This document shows positions 1 through 6,370 of a stretch of 7,826 bases of DNA, one piece after another. The translations under genes were made by a program, and so were the position numbers. This DNA comes from an uncultured Bacilli bacterium (GTDB lineage: Bacteria; Bacillota_I; Bacilli_A; RF39; UBA660): NCBI GenBank assembly GCA_947627965.1, contig CANQYA010000042.1:1-7826 (forward strand), given 5' to 3'. Position 1 is the stretch's first letter. Each line of letters begins with the position of its first letter. The notes under the pieces were generated by a model, which ran no database searches, was not told the DNA's origin, and worked only from the letters and a program-made list of their open reading frames with translations.

Positions 1-4
1 TTGA

Positions 5-36
5 AGTGGCTTAAATGTCACTCCTTTATTTTTTAT
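5..36 (+). terminator. possible weak terminator for an upstream plus-strand gene
   Basis: Arms 5-10 (AGTGGC) and 17-22 (GTCACT) can form a 6-bp stem with one G-U pair around the loop TTAAAT. A T-rich run (CCTTTATTTTTT) follows on the plus strand. This resembles an intrinsic terminator for a plus-strand gene ending just left of the window. The stem is short and no gene is visible to confirm it. Confidence 0.3.
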
Positions 37-43
37 ATCGTTC

Positions 44-69
44 TTTATAAGGAGAAAATTCCTTATAAA
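44..69. repeat. 10-bp perfect inverted repeat beside the operon terminator
   Basis: TTTATAAGGA (44-53) and TCCTTATAAA (60-69) are perfect reverse complements around the 6-base loop GAAAAT. Neither strand has a T-tract directly after it in the direction that would make a classic terminator. On the minus strand it lies just past the T-tract of the terminator at 71-106. It could be a second barrier, an mRNA 3'-end structure or a protein site; the sequence does not decide. Confidence 0.5.
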
Positions 70-70
70 C

Positions 71-106
71 AAAAAAAGTTAAAGAGCATTCACGTTCTTT
101 AACTTT
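71..106 (-). terminator. Rho-independent terminator of the bacteriocin operon
   Basis: Arms 75-85 (AAAGTTAAAGA) and 96-106 (TCTTTAACTTT) form a perfect 11-bp stem around a 10-base loop. Read on the minus strand, the stem runs directly into a T-tract (the A-run at 71-77). It starts 11 bases after the stop of the 54-residue ORF at 118-282, which supports that small ORF as the last gene of the operon. Confidence 0.85.
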
Positions 107-117
107 AAGATAGTTGA

Positions 118-282
118 TTAACAAACTACAATGTTATATAAGTGTCTTATAAAAGTGCCCAAATAATTACCACTATTGAAAATAGTAATCGTTAAAACAT
201 TGGTAACCACTGATATAAGTGGAAATATTAACAAAGTAGCTATTACTTTTATACATTTATTATTAATTAATTTATCGCACAT
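118..282 (-). CDS. small membrane peptide, candidate bacteriocin immunity protein
   Basis: This 54-residue ORF begins with MCDKLINNKC and ends with NIVVC and a TAA stop. Residues about 12-35 are strongly hydrophobic and predict one membrane-spanning helix after a lysine-containing N-terminus. The tail (38-54) carries G38, L41-G42-T43, I45-R46, L48, Y49 and C54. Precursor A has the same pattern with the same spacing at its own residues 39-55. There is no double-glycine leader. The ATG lies inside the end of the precursor A gene (16-base overlap) with only a weak GGA upstream, so translational coupling is likely. Position at the end of a class II bacteriocin operon, directly before a terminator, suggests a small immunity protein. 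It could instead be a third peptide component. I do not recognise a named family. Confidence 0.6.
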   Translation of the reverse strand: MCDKLINNKCIKVIATLLIFPLISVVTNVLTITIFNSGNYLGTFIRHLYNIVVC

Positions 283-443
283 AAGCTTCCACTAAAAAGT
301 CTTCTTATTGAAGTACCTAAACTTCTTCCTATATCCAAGAAAGAATTAAAACCTTTTACAAGAGACCCTAAAATAGCTCCCGAAAAGTTAACGCTACCTC
401 CATTTATGTTCATCAATTCATCATGTTTAATTATCTCTATCAT
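267..443 (-). CDS. bacteriocin precursor A, double-glycine leader, class IIb-like
   Basis: This 58-residue precursor has the leader MIEIIKHDELMNINGG, which matches the ELxxIxGG pattern cut by C39 peptidases. The predicted mature peptide is 42 residues (17-58). It contains two GxxxG motifs, G22-G26 and G39-G43, the helix-packing motif typical of two-peptide bacteriocins, a basic patch (R47, R48) and a single cysteine, C55, near the end. The ATG at 441-443 has a strong GGGAGG site (450-455) six bases upstream. The gene follows precursor B by 15 bases and overlaps the next ORF. No pediocin-type YGNGV box is present, so it is not class IIa. Its partner is most likely precursor B. It is clearly an exported peptide; antimicrobial action is inferred from family and context, and a signalling role is not excluded. 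Confidence 0.85.
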   Translation of the reverse strand: MIEIIKHDELMNINGGSVNFSGAILGSLVKGFNSFLDIGRSLGTSIRRLFSGSLCAIN

Positions 444-458
444 TTTTTTCCTCCCATA

Positions 459-599
459 TTAATTACATTTTAAAGGTCTTACAAAGCCATCAATAACACC
501 AATGGCGAAAATAACGCCCGCAACAATGCTGATAGCTCCCCATATAGAAAGACCTCCTCCTTGAATTTTTTTTAGTTCATATTTATCAATTTCAGTCAT
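459..599 (-). CDS. bacteriocin precursor B, double-glycine leader, class IIb-like
   Basis: This 46-residue precursor has the 15-residue leader MTEIDKYELKKIQGG; its ELxxIxGG core matches that of precursor A. The predicted mature peptide (16-46, 31 residues) is very hydrophobic, with W20, a GxxxA at 28-32, a GxxxG at 34-38 (GVIDG) and a short polar tail with R41, P42, K44 and C45. The start at 597-599 is chosen over an in-frame upstream ATG at 653 because it gives a canonical leader and has AAGGGGGG (605-612) five bases before it. It overlaps the accessory-protein stop by eight bases (ATGACTGA), which suggests translational coupling. Together with precursor A it forms a plausible two-peptide bacteriocin. 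Confidence 0.85.
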   Translation of the reverse strand: MTEIDKYELKKIQGGGLSIWGAISIVAGVIFAIGVIDGFVRPLKCN

Positions 600-1029
600 G
601 TTTTCCCCCCTTAATGAAATCAACAATATATTGTAAAATGGTCTTTTTCCCAAGAATAAATTTAGTATTTACTACTCGATTATCGATAAGACTTTTATCT
701 AATTTTACCTTTAATGAAATAGTTTGATACAAAATAGTATCAACATTATAGATTTCTTTATCTATTTCTTTAACCGAATAATTATATTCTTTATCATCAA
801 TACTTATTTTTTTATTATTAATAATATAACCCATATTAGTAGTAGGAACAGAAATCTTAATATAGCCATTATCAATAATCCCTTCACATATATAATAATG
901 ATTAAGATAAAATACTTTATTTATTCCTATTAATAAAATTATTATAAAACAAATTAATATTAACCACATTCTTAGTAGCTTTGGACTTTTCATATTATCC
1001 ATTGCCATAAAATCCTTAATATTAAGCAC
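592..1029 (-). CDS. short HlyD/LcnD-like bacteriocin export accessory protein
   Basis: This 145-residue protein has one N-terminal membrane helix (about 19-40) followed by a beta-rich outer domain. The stretch 58-90 resembles the beta-barrel part of membrane-fusion proteins. The end (FILGKKTILQYIVDFI, 124-139) resembles the conserved C-terminal GKKT...Y segment of LcnD/HlyD-type accessory proteins. Typical family members are about 400-480 residues with a coiled-coil hairpin and lipoyl domains; both are missing here, so this is either a minimal form or a separate accessory family. The start is GTG at 1027-1029, with AGGGGAG (1037-1043) seven bases upstream and an eight-base overlap with the exporter stop (GTGCTTAA). 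An in-frame ATG at 1006-1008 preceded by AAGGA is an alternative. It probably partners the ABC exporter. The HlyD assignment is moderate. Confidence 0.6.
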   Translation of the reverse strand: MLNIKDFMAMDNMKSPKLLRMWLILICFIIILLIGINKVFYLNHYYICEGIIDNGYIKISVPTTNMGYIINNKKISIDDKEYNYSVKEIDKEIYNVDTILYQTISLKVKLDKSLIDNRVVNTKFILGKKTILQYIVDFIKGGKHD

Positions 1030-3103
1030 AACTATTCTCCCCTATAGCAATTTTTTGATCAAAGGCACTTATATTATTAAAGCGATGTGAAATATAAATA
1101 AAAGTTTTATCATTATATTTACTAAATAAATTATTTAATATTTCTTTTTCTTTTAAAATATCTACTTGATTTAGACTTTCATCTAAAATGTAAATACTAC
1201 TTTTATTTATTAAAGCTCTAGCTAAAATCAGCCTTTGTCTTTCACCACCACTTATATTAAATCCATTTTCTTCTAAAAGCATTTCGTAAGATGCATTACG
1301 AGAATTAATAATTTCGTCAACTTTAGTTATTTTAGCTACTTCTAAAAAAGTATCATAATCGACATCTCTATTCATAACAATATTGTTATATATAGTATCC
1401 GTAAATAAGTTTTCATTTTGCCCAATATAGCAAATTTCTCTTCTTATATCTAAAGTGTTATAATCATTAATATCTTTGTCATCAATAAACACTTTGCCAC
1501 GTTCTATTTTTAAAAATTTCATTAATATTTTACCAATGGTACTTTTGCCACTACCGCTTTTACCATATATCATAACTTTGTCCTTGGCTTTAATTTCCAA
1601 ATTAACATTACTTAAGACATTCCTACGACCATAATAGGAATAATCTAAATTAGTAATTTTAATATTTCCTAAAAGGGGTTTACCTGTATACTTCTCATCA
1701 ATTTCTAACTCTTCCTTCTTTATTTCGTATAATTCTGTTACTCTATCAAAAGAAATTTTAGCCTTTTTGATAATTAAATCCATTTGTAAAATGTTTTTAA
1801 TTGGTTCTAAGAAATAAATAATTATAGCATTATAAGTAAGTATTTCTCCTAAAGATAATTTTCCGTTTAAAACTAAAGTAACAGCTACAAAAGTTATTAA
1901 TAACAAACCAATATCGTTAATTAATACTTTAAAAAAGCTTTCTAAGTTAAAAAGTTTATGAAAATTATAACTAGTATCCAGACAACGAGTATACTTATCA
2001 TATAATTTATCGGAGGACTTATCTATTAAACTTAAAGATTTTATAGTATCAATATTATTAATAGATTCAACCATATATGAATTAACCATCGACACTTCTT
2101 CTTGGTTCTTTTTCATATAAGGATATATTTTTTTGTTAAAGATTTTGATAATAATAATGTAAGAAATAATCAGTACTAAACTTAATTCACCTAATAAAAG
2201 ATTGATTTTGCATATCGTTATAAACACAAACGTTACCAATATTAAATCAATGAAAACAGTTGCAAATAAATTACTGATAGTATCTTTAATATCACCTAAA
2301 TCATTTATGCGTGACACTACTTCCCCCGTTGTCCTTGTTTTATAATACAAATAAGGAAGTGACATAATATGTTTAAAAATATCCATAATTAAATTTTTAT
2401 CTAAACTATGATTTATAAAGTTAAGTAAATTATTACGGCAAAAATCTATCGTAGACTTCATTAAATAAACAATTAATAGAAAGCCCGTTATAACATATAA
2501 ATTGTTTTTAGAATTATAATTTAATACTTCTTCAATCATAAATTGAAAAGTAAATGAAGTCAGTATATTTAATATAGTATAAAGACTAGAGATTATTATT
2601 AGAGTTGTGAATATATTTTTATATTTTTTTAAGAATTGTAGTATAGAAACGAACAATATTTTATTTTTTTCCAAATAAGGTGTAGGTTTATTTGGGATAA
2701 AAACTAAATATTGGTTGGTTGTTATTTTTTGGTAATCCTCCAATTTATATTTTTTTATACCAGAGTAAGGATCACTTATCGTGATTATTTTTTTCTTTCT
2801 ATTAATGTTTTGGATTACGACAAAATGTTGATATTTATTATCGATTATAACATGAGCAATACAGGGCAAATAATTATCTTCTAAGTCCATAATATCGCCC
2901 TTTAAAGCTTTAGTATCAAATCCTAGCTTCTTACCAGCTTCTAACAAATAAAAAGCATTTGTACCTTCCTTAGTTGTGTTAGTTAACTCTCTTAAATACT
3001 CTTTCGGAACATTACCACCATGTGTTCTTATAATTGTAAGTAAAGAGCAAACACCACAATCCATTAATCCATCTTGCAATACACTTTTGTATTTTTTAAA
3101 CAT
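1022..3103 (-). CDS. peptidase C39-containing ABC bacteriocin exporter
   Basis: This 693-residue protein cuts double-glycine leaders and exports the mature peptides with ATP. Residues 1-137 are a C39 protease domain: Q10 and C16 in QDGLMDCG, H93 in YQHFVV and D111 in DPYSG, so the Cys-His-Asp set is complete, unlike the inactive domain of HlyB. About 155-440 is the membrane domain with several helices. The nucleotide-binding domain (about 480-693) has Walker A GKSGSGKST (514-522), Q-loop Q562, signature SGGERQ (618-623), Walker B ending YILDE with E642, and H-loop H673. The D-loop region reads ESLNQVD instead of the usual EATSALD. Length is normal for the PCAT/LagD/ComA group. The start has a near-perfect AGGAGGTGAT site (3107-3116). 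It is the first gene of the operon, upstream of the accessory protein and both precursors, which are its likely substrates. Confidence 0.95.
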   Translation of the reverse strand: MFKKYKSVLQDGLMDCGVCSLLTIIRTHGGNVPKEYLRELTNTTKEGTNAFYLLEAGKKLGFDTKALKGDIMDLEDNYLPCIAHVIIDNKYQHFVVIQNINRKKKIITISDPYSGIKKYKLEDYQKITTNQYLVFIPNKPTPYLEKNKILFVSILQFLKKYKNIFTTLIIISSLYTILNILTSFTFQFMIEEVLNYNSKNNLYVITGFLLIVYLMKSTIDFCRNNLLNFINHSLDKNLIMDIFKHIMSLPYLYYKTRTTGEVVSRINDLGDIKDTISNLFATVFIDLILVTFVFITICKINLLLGELSLVLIISYIIIIKIFNKKIYPYMKKNQEEVSMVNSYMVESINNIDTIKSLSLIDKSSDKLYDKYTRCLDTSYNFHKLFNLESFFKVLINDIGLLLITFVAVTLVLNGKLSLGEILTYNAIIIYFLEPIKNILQMDLIIKKAKISFDRVTELYEIKKEELEIDEKYTGKPLLGNIKITNLDYSYYGRRNVLSNVNLEIKAKDKVMIYGKSGSGKSTIGKILMKFLKIERGKVFIDDKDINDYNTLDIRREICYIGQNENLFTDTIYNNIVMNRDVDYDTFLEVAKITKVDEIINSRNASYEMLLEENGFNISGGERQRLILARALINKSSIYILDESLNQVDILKEKEILNNLFSKYNDKTFIYISHRFNNISAFDQKIAIGENSCA

Positions 3104-3106
3104 CGT

Positions 3107-3116
3107 ATCACCTCCT
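3107..3116 (-). promoter_or_regulatory. near-perfect Shine-Dalgarno site of the exporter gene
   Basis: The minus strand reads AGGAGGTGAT, which matches the complement of the 16S rRNA 3' end over ten bases, three bases before the ATG at 3101-3103. It fixes the exporter start and suggests strong translation. I see no convincing -35/-10 pair in the AT-rich stretch 3117-3160; TAATAA-like boxes there are too weak to call. Confidence 0.85.
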
Positions 3117-3152
3117 CAATTAAATTATTAAACTTTTACCTAGCTATTTCCT

Positions 3153-3204
3153 AAAAAAAATAAAAAAAAAGAACTAAATAATTTTATTTTTTTATCGTTC
3201 TTTT
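3153..3204 (-). terminator. terminator of the nuclease gene
   Basis: Arms 3167-3174 (AAAAGAAC) and 3197-3204 (GTTCTTTT) form an 8-bp stem with an AT-rich 22-base loop that can fold further. On the minus strand it is followed by long T-runs (A-runs at 3162-3170 and 3153-3160 on the plus strand). The stem overlaps the nuclease stop codon. It would isolate the nuclease transcript from the bacteriocin operon downstream. Confidence 0.65.
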
Positions 3205-4033
3205 AATTATTCATTATTTTTTTCTTTAAATCTTTTTTGATAGTAGACTTTATTTTCCTTTTTAACTTAGTCCTTTTACCTTTATAATTAGTTATTAACA
3301 TTATAATAACAATACTTATCATTATAACGTAGACATAAACAGGGATAGTCTGTTTTTCAAATTTAGCTTCTAATTTTAAATCATTAGTAACAATAGTCGA
3401 AAAATCATATTCTTGATTATCTATATACCACCCTATAAATTTATAACCATCCTTACTAGGAGAAGTAATAGGCGTTACTTTATCGCCCTCATTAACTTTA
3501 ACTTTTTTAGTTTTACCATCATAAGAAAAAGTTACTGTATATTCTTTTAAAGTATTTATATTAGAATTATCGCTCCACATTCCTACTTTATCATTTTTAG
3601 CTTGTATTTCCATATTTTGTAAAGAAGAAGTGTAGGAATAATCACCATATAAATATGCGACTTTGGCATAACCTAGTTTAATTAATTCTTCTTGTAAAAA
3701 ATTATCGTCGTAATAAACCCATACTAAATGTCTATCGTATTTATCCATTTTATCGCTACTGTCATCATATTCTAATTCTATTTTTTTAGCATTAGTTAAT
3801 TTATCACAAGTATAATTACTAGCTTCTTTACCAAAAGCTTGAACGGGTTTACTAGGATCGACGGTTTCGGGTGTATCGATAGCTAAAAATCTTGCTGTTA
3901 TTTCTTCATCGTTTAAAATAAATTTAGCGGTATCGCCATCGACACATTTAGAAAAGGTAACATTAACTTTTTCATTAGCATAAACGGGCATTATCCATAA
4001 AAACAATCCTATTAACAATATAATCTTTCTCAT
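3203..4033 (-). CDS. secreted membrane-anchored thermonuclease (SNase) with Flg_new/InlB-type repeat
   Basis: This 276-residue protein degrades DNA and probably RNA outside the cell. Residues 1-19 are a signal peptide ending PVYA. About 22-155 is a staphylococcal-nuclease domain with every key residue: metal ligands D34 (in VDGDT), D53 and T54 (in AIDTPE), and catalytic R48, E56 and R101 (in YDRHLVWV). About 165-227 is one Listeria-Bacteroides (Flg_new) type repeat, recognisable by YTVTF...V.EGDKV...P.KDGYKFIGWY. A membrane helix (about 231-248) and a lysine-rich tail follow, so the nuclease would face outward, tethered to the membrane. The fusion to a surface-type repeat and an anchor differs from the freely released S. 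aureus Nuc. The ATG has AGGTGA upstream. It lies between its own promoter and terminator, so it is probably monocistronic. Confidence 0.9.
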   Translation of the reverse strand: MRKIILLIGLFLWIMPVYANEKVNVTFSKCVDGDTAKFILNDEEITARFLAIDTPETVDPSKPVQAFGKEASNYTCDKLTNAKKIELEYDDSSDKMDKYDRHLVWVYYDDNFLQEELIKLGYAKVAYLYGDYSYTSSLQNMEIQAKNDKVGMWSDNSNINTLKEYTVTFSYDGKTKKVKVNEGDKVTPITSPSKDGYKFIGWYIDNQEYDFSTIVTNDLKLEAKFEKQTIPVYVYVIMISIVIIMLITNYKGKRTKLKRKIKSTIKKDLKKKIMNN

Positions 4034-4056
4034 TTACTTCACCTATTTTCAGATAC

Positions 4057-4085
4057 ATTATAGCACTAATTTAACCATAATTAAA
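4057..4085 (-). promoter_or_regulatory. extended -10 promoter of the nuclease gene
   Basis: The minus strand carries TGCTATAAT (4057-4065), a perfect TATAAT with the extended -10 TGn. A weak -35 (TTTAAT, 4080-4085) stands 17 bases away. The start of transcription would be near 4050, just ahead of the ribosome site, giving a short leader. Confidence 0.7.
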
Positions 4086-4086
4086 G

Positions 4087-5043
4087 TTATCCTTTATATT
4101 GTCCTCCGTTAATATGAATAACTTGCCCAGTCATAAAACTAGAATCTTCACTAGCTAAATAAACAAATAATGGAGCAATCTCGTAAGGTTCACCTGCTCT
4201 TTTCATCGGACAATCAGCAGCTAAAACGGGTATTTTACAAGGTTCCCAACATGCCGGTTGCAAAGGTGTCCAAAAAAAGCCAGGAGCTACTGCATTAACT
4301 CTTATTTTTTTGTCGACTAAATTACTGGCAAGAGCTCTTGTAAACCCTACTATTGCACCTTTACTAGTTACATAATCAATAAGTTCTTTCTCTCCATAAA
4401 AAGTAGTTATACTACTAAGATTTATAATAGAACTATTTTCTTTCATATAAGGTAGAGATGCTTTAGTTAAATAAAACATCGAATAAATATTAGTACGCAT
4501 TGTATAATCAAATTGTTCATCACTAATATCAGTCAATTCTTTTTGTTGAAATTGTACTCCCGCATTATTTACTAAAATATCTATTTTATTAAATTTAGCA
4601 ATTGTTTTCTTTACTATTTCCTTACAAAATTGTCTATTTTTTATATCCCCAGGTAATAATAGACATTCTCCTCCTAATCTTTCGATATAATTTTTAGTAA
4701 AATTAGCGTCCTCATGTTCATTATAATAAGGAATTACTACTTTAGCTCCCTCTTTAGCAAAATAAATAGCAATACTTCTTCCTAAACCAGAGTCCCCTCC
4801 TGTTATAATTGCAACTTTACCTTTTAATTTACCACTAGCTTTATAGTTAGGATTATCAAAAATAGGTCGGGGATACATCAAATATTCAAATCCTGGTTGT
4901 TGTGTTTGTCTTTGTGGTGGAAATTGAACTTTAAACTTAGTACACTTTAAACCCATCCCATCTTTAGAAAAGCATTGTTTTTCGGGAATATTACAATCAC
5001 TTAAATTGTAAAAGTAACTTTTATTTTCACTATTATTATCCAT
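4087..5043 (-). CDS. short-chain dehydrogenase, YdaD/YhdF (general stress protein 39) group
   Basis: This 318-residue NAD(P)-dependent SDR has an N-terminal extension (1-70) including the PPQRQTQQPG and MYPRP segments typical of the Bacillus YdaD/YhdF group. The Rossmann fold follows: TGGDSGLG (81-88), NNAG (159-162), catalytic N185, S211, Y224 and K228 (YVTSK), then the PG...WTPLQP segment and a C-terminal MTGQVIHINGG. The substrate is unknown; relatives are described as general stress proteins. Cysteines are unusually frequent in the first 35 residues and in ACWEPCKIPVLAADC. I chose ATG 5041-5043 because GGAG (5055-5058) is ten bases away; an in-frame GTG three codons upstream (5050-5052) would be almost on top of that site. 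It sits 64 bases downstream of the NlpC gene with no clear terminator between, so read-through is possible. Confidence 0.9.
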   Translation of the reverse strand: MDNNSENKSYFYNLSDCNIPEKQCFSKDGMGLKCTKFKVQFPPQRQTQQPGFEYLMYPRPIFDNPNYKASGKLKGKVAIITGGDSGLGRSIAIYFAKEGAKVVIPYYNEHEDANFTKNYIERLGGECLLLPGDIKNRQFCKEIVKKTIAKFNKIDILVNNAGVQFQQKELTDISDEQFDYTMRTNIYSMFYLTKASLPYMKENSSIINLSSITTFYGEKELIDYVTSKGAIVGFTRALASNLVDKKIRVNAVAPGFFWTPLQPACWEPCKIPVLAADCPMKRAGEPYEIAPLFVYLASEDSSFMTGQVIHINGGQYKG

Positions 5044-5060
5044 TTTCTTCACTCTCCATA

Positions 5061-5083
5061 AATAATCTATTCAATTATCTATT
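5061..5083 (-). promoter_or_regulatory. direct repeat and possible promoter upstream of the dehydrogenase
   Basis: AATAATCTATT (5061-5071) and AATTATCTATT (5073-5083) match at 10 of 11 positions and are spaced by one helical turn. On the minus strand the distal copy contains GATAAT, a possible -10 box, but no good -35 is present. This might be an operator with a promoter, or chance in AT-rich DNA. Confidence 0.25.
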
Positions 5084-5107
5084 TGTTGCGAAAAAAAATT
5101 TTTGGTT

Positions 5108-6349
5108 CTATCTTATTAAAACTAATTTATTGATATTATTTAAATAACTAGAATTATTAAGTTCGGTTACACTTACTTGTAAAGTACTACCAGATGCATG
5201 AATTACATAAAAAGTACCTTCTTTTTCTCCTAAATATATCATTACATGCCCCACTTGATATAAAAGAGATGTTTCATTTCCTTTAATTATATTTAACTTT
5301 TCTAAATTACTTTTATTAGATAAATCGATTATTTCACCGACCGAACTATTTTGATGAGCGGTATTTCTAGGAAACATAAACCCAAATGTCCTAAAGATAT
5401 TAGCAACATAACTAGAACAATCAACACCATTATCCATACCACTCCATTTATAAGGAATACCCTCATATTTAAAAGCTTGAATATATACATTTCTTTTATT
5501 ATATGGAAGATAACCAATATGAGCTTTATCTCTAGAAATAATTATTTCTTTTTTAGTTACAAAACCATCTTCACCTTTTACTGGCAACATAAATTTATAA
5601 CCATCTTTAGTTACTTCTACATATGGTAACTTAGTACTCATATCTAAAATGGTATTATCTATTTCTAAAAGAGCCAATGTTATTATTCCAAAAGAATTAT
5701 TATTAATAAAATAATCCCAATCTTCGTCCTTAGCTAAAGCAATATCATTATTATTTACCCAACCACAATAATTATAAGCAATTACAAAACTATATTCTCG
5801 ATCTTTACTTTGATGTACGATTAAAATAGGTGTATTTACATGTAACTCTGTTTCTTGAATTTGGTCAAAATTACTAATACCTTTCTGTTCGTAAAAATGA
5901 ATAGCAGTAGGAAAACTTTTTAAATTAGCCCTTTTAACAATAATACCTTTCTTAACAGTAACTTCGTCAGCAATATTTAAAAGATTTCTATTATCTAACA
6001 TTTCATTTATCTGAGAAGTTGTCACTTCTTCTAAATCATTATATTTAGGTAAAGTAGGTACTTTATATTTATTTATCAAATTACTTATTTCTTCATTAGT
6101 TAATTTATTTATTTTATATAAATCAAAAATACTATCGGTCTTAGTTTTTATTTCTTCGTTATATTTTTCTATTTCTTCTAACGTTAAAATTATTTCGTTA
6201 TCATTTTCTTTGATAAAATCTATCGCATTAGGTGGGATTATTTCAATATAACTATCATCGTATTTAATTTCTTCATTATTTTTTATTTCTTTATTAAAAG
6301 AACAACCAGTACATATTATAACAAGTAAAAGTATTATTATTTTTTTCAT
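5108..6349 (-). CDS. lipoprotein NlpC/P60 cell-wall endopeptidase with SH3-type domains
   Basis: This 413-residue lipoprotein probably cuts peptide cross-links or stems of peptidoglycan at the outer face of the membrane. Counting from an in-frame ATG three codons upstream (6358), the lipobox is CTGC (16-19), the region 57-130 resembles the N-terminal stabilising domain of YkfC-type NlpC/P60 enzymes, and about 135-285 holds two SH3-like domains (GWVNNNDIALAKD ends the first). The catalytic domain (about 288-416) has C314 in GVDCSSY, H371 in GHVMIYLG and H387 in YVIHASG, the usual Cys-His-His set. I prefer the ATG at 6347-6349: TAGAAAG (6361-6367) matches the outer part of the anti-Shine-Dalgarno complement and fits the spacing to this ATG. 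It lies 12-21 bases after the GH25 gene, surely in the same operon. Confidence 0.88.
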   Translation of the reverse strand: MKKIIILLLVIICTGCSFNKEIKNNEEIKYDDSYIEIIPPNAIDFIKENDNEIILTLEEIEKYNEEIKTKTDSIFDLYKINKLTNEEISNLINKYKVPTLPKYNDLEEVTTSQINEMLDNRNLLNIADEVTVKKGIIVKRANLKSFPTAIHFYEQKGISNFDQIQETELHVNTPILIVHQSKDREYSFVIAYNYCGWVNNNDIALAKDEDWDYFINNNSFGIITLALLEIDNTILDMSTKLPYVEVTKDGYKFMLPVKGEDGFVTKKEIIISRDKAHIGYLPYNKRNVYIQAFKYEGIPYKWSGMDNGVDCSSYVANIFRTFGFMFPRNTAHQNSSVGEIIDLSNKSNLEKLNIIKGNETSLLYQVGHVMIYLGEKEGTFYVIHASGSTLQVSVTELNNSSYLNNINKLVLIR

Positions 6350-6370
6350 TATTACCATTTCTTTCTAGTA

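Noticed and set aside
267..599. Class IIa (pediocin-like) or lantibiotic classification of the precursors
   Set aside because: There is no YGNGV box or paired N-terminal cysteines, only one cysteine per mature peptide, and no lanthionine synthetase gene in the window.
459..653. 64-residue version of precursor B from the upstream ATG
   Set aside because: The extra 18 residues would spoil a canonical double-glycine leader, and the internal ATG at 597-599 has the strong ribosome site.
724..933. 69-codon plus-strand ORF
   Set aside because: It is antisense to the accessory protein gene, has very low-complexity Ile/Phe/Asn content and no ribosome site.
5329..5517. 62-codon minus-strand ORF in another frame
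   Set aside because: It overlaps the catalytic domain of the NlpC/P60 gene and only reflects the AT-rich composition.
5351..5629. 92-codon plus-strand ORF
   Set aside because: It is antisense to the NlpC/P60 gene, whose catalytic motifs are intact in the other frame; it has no domain pattern or good ribosome site.
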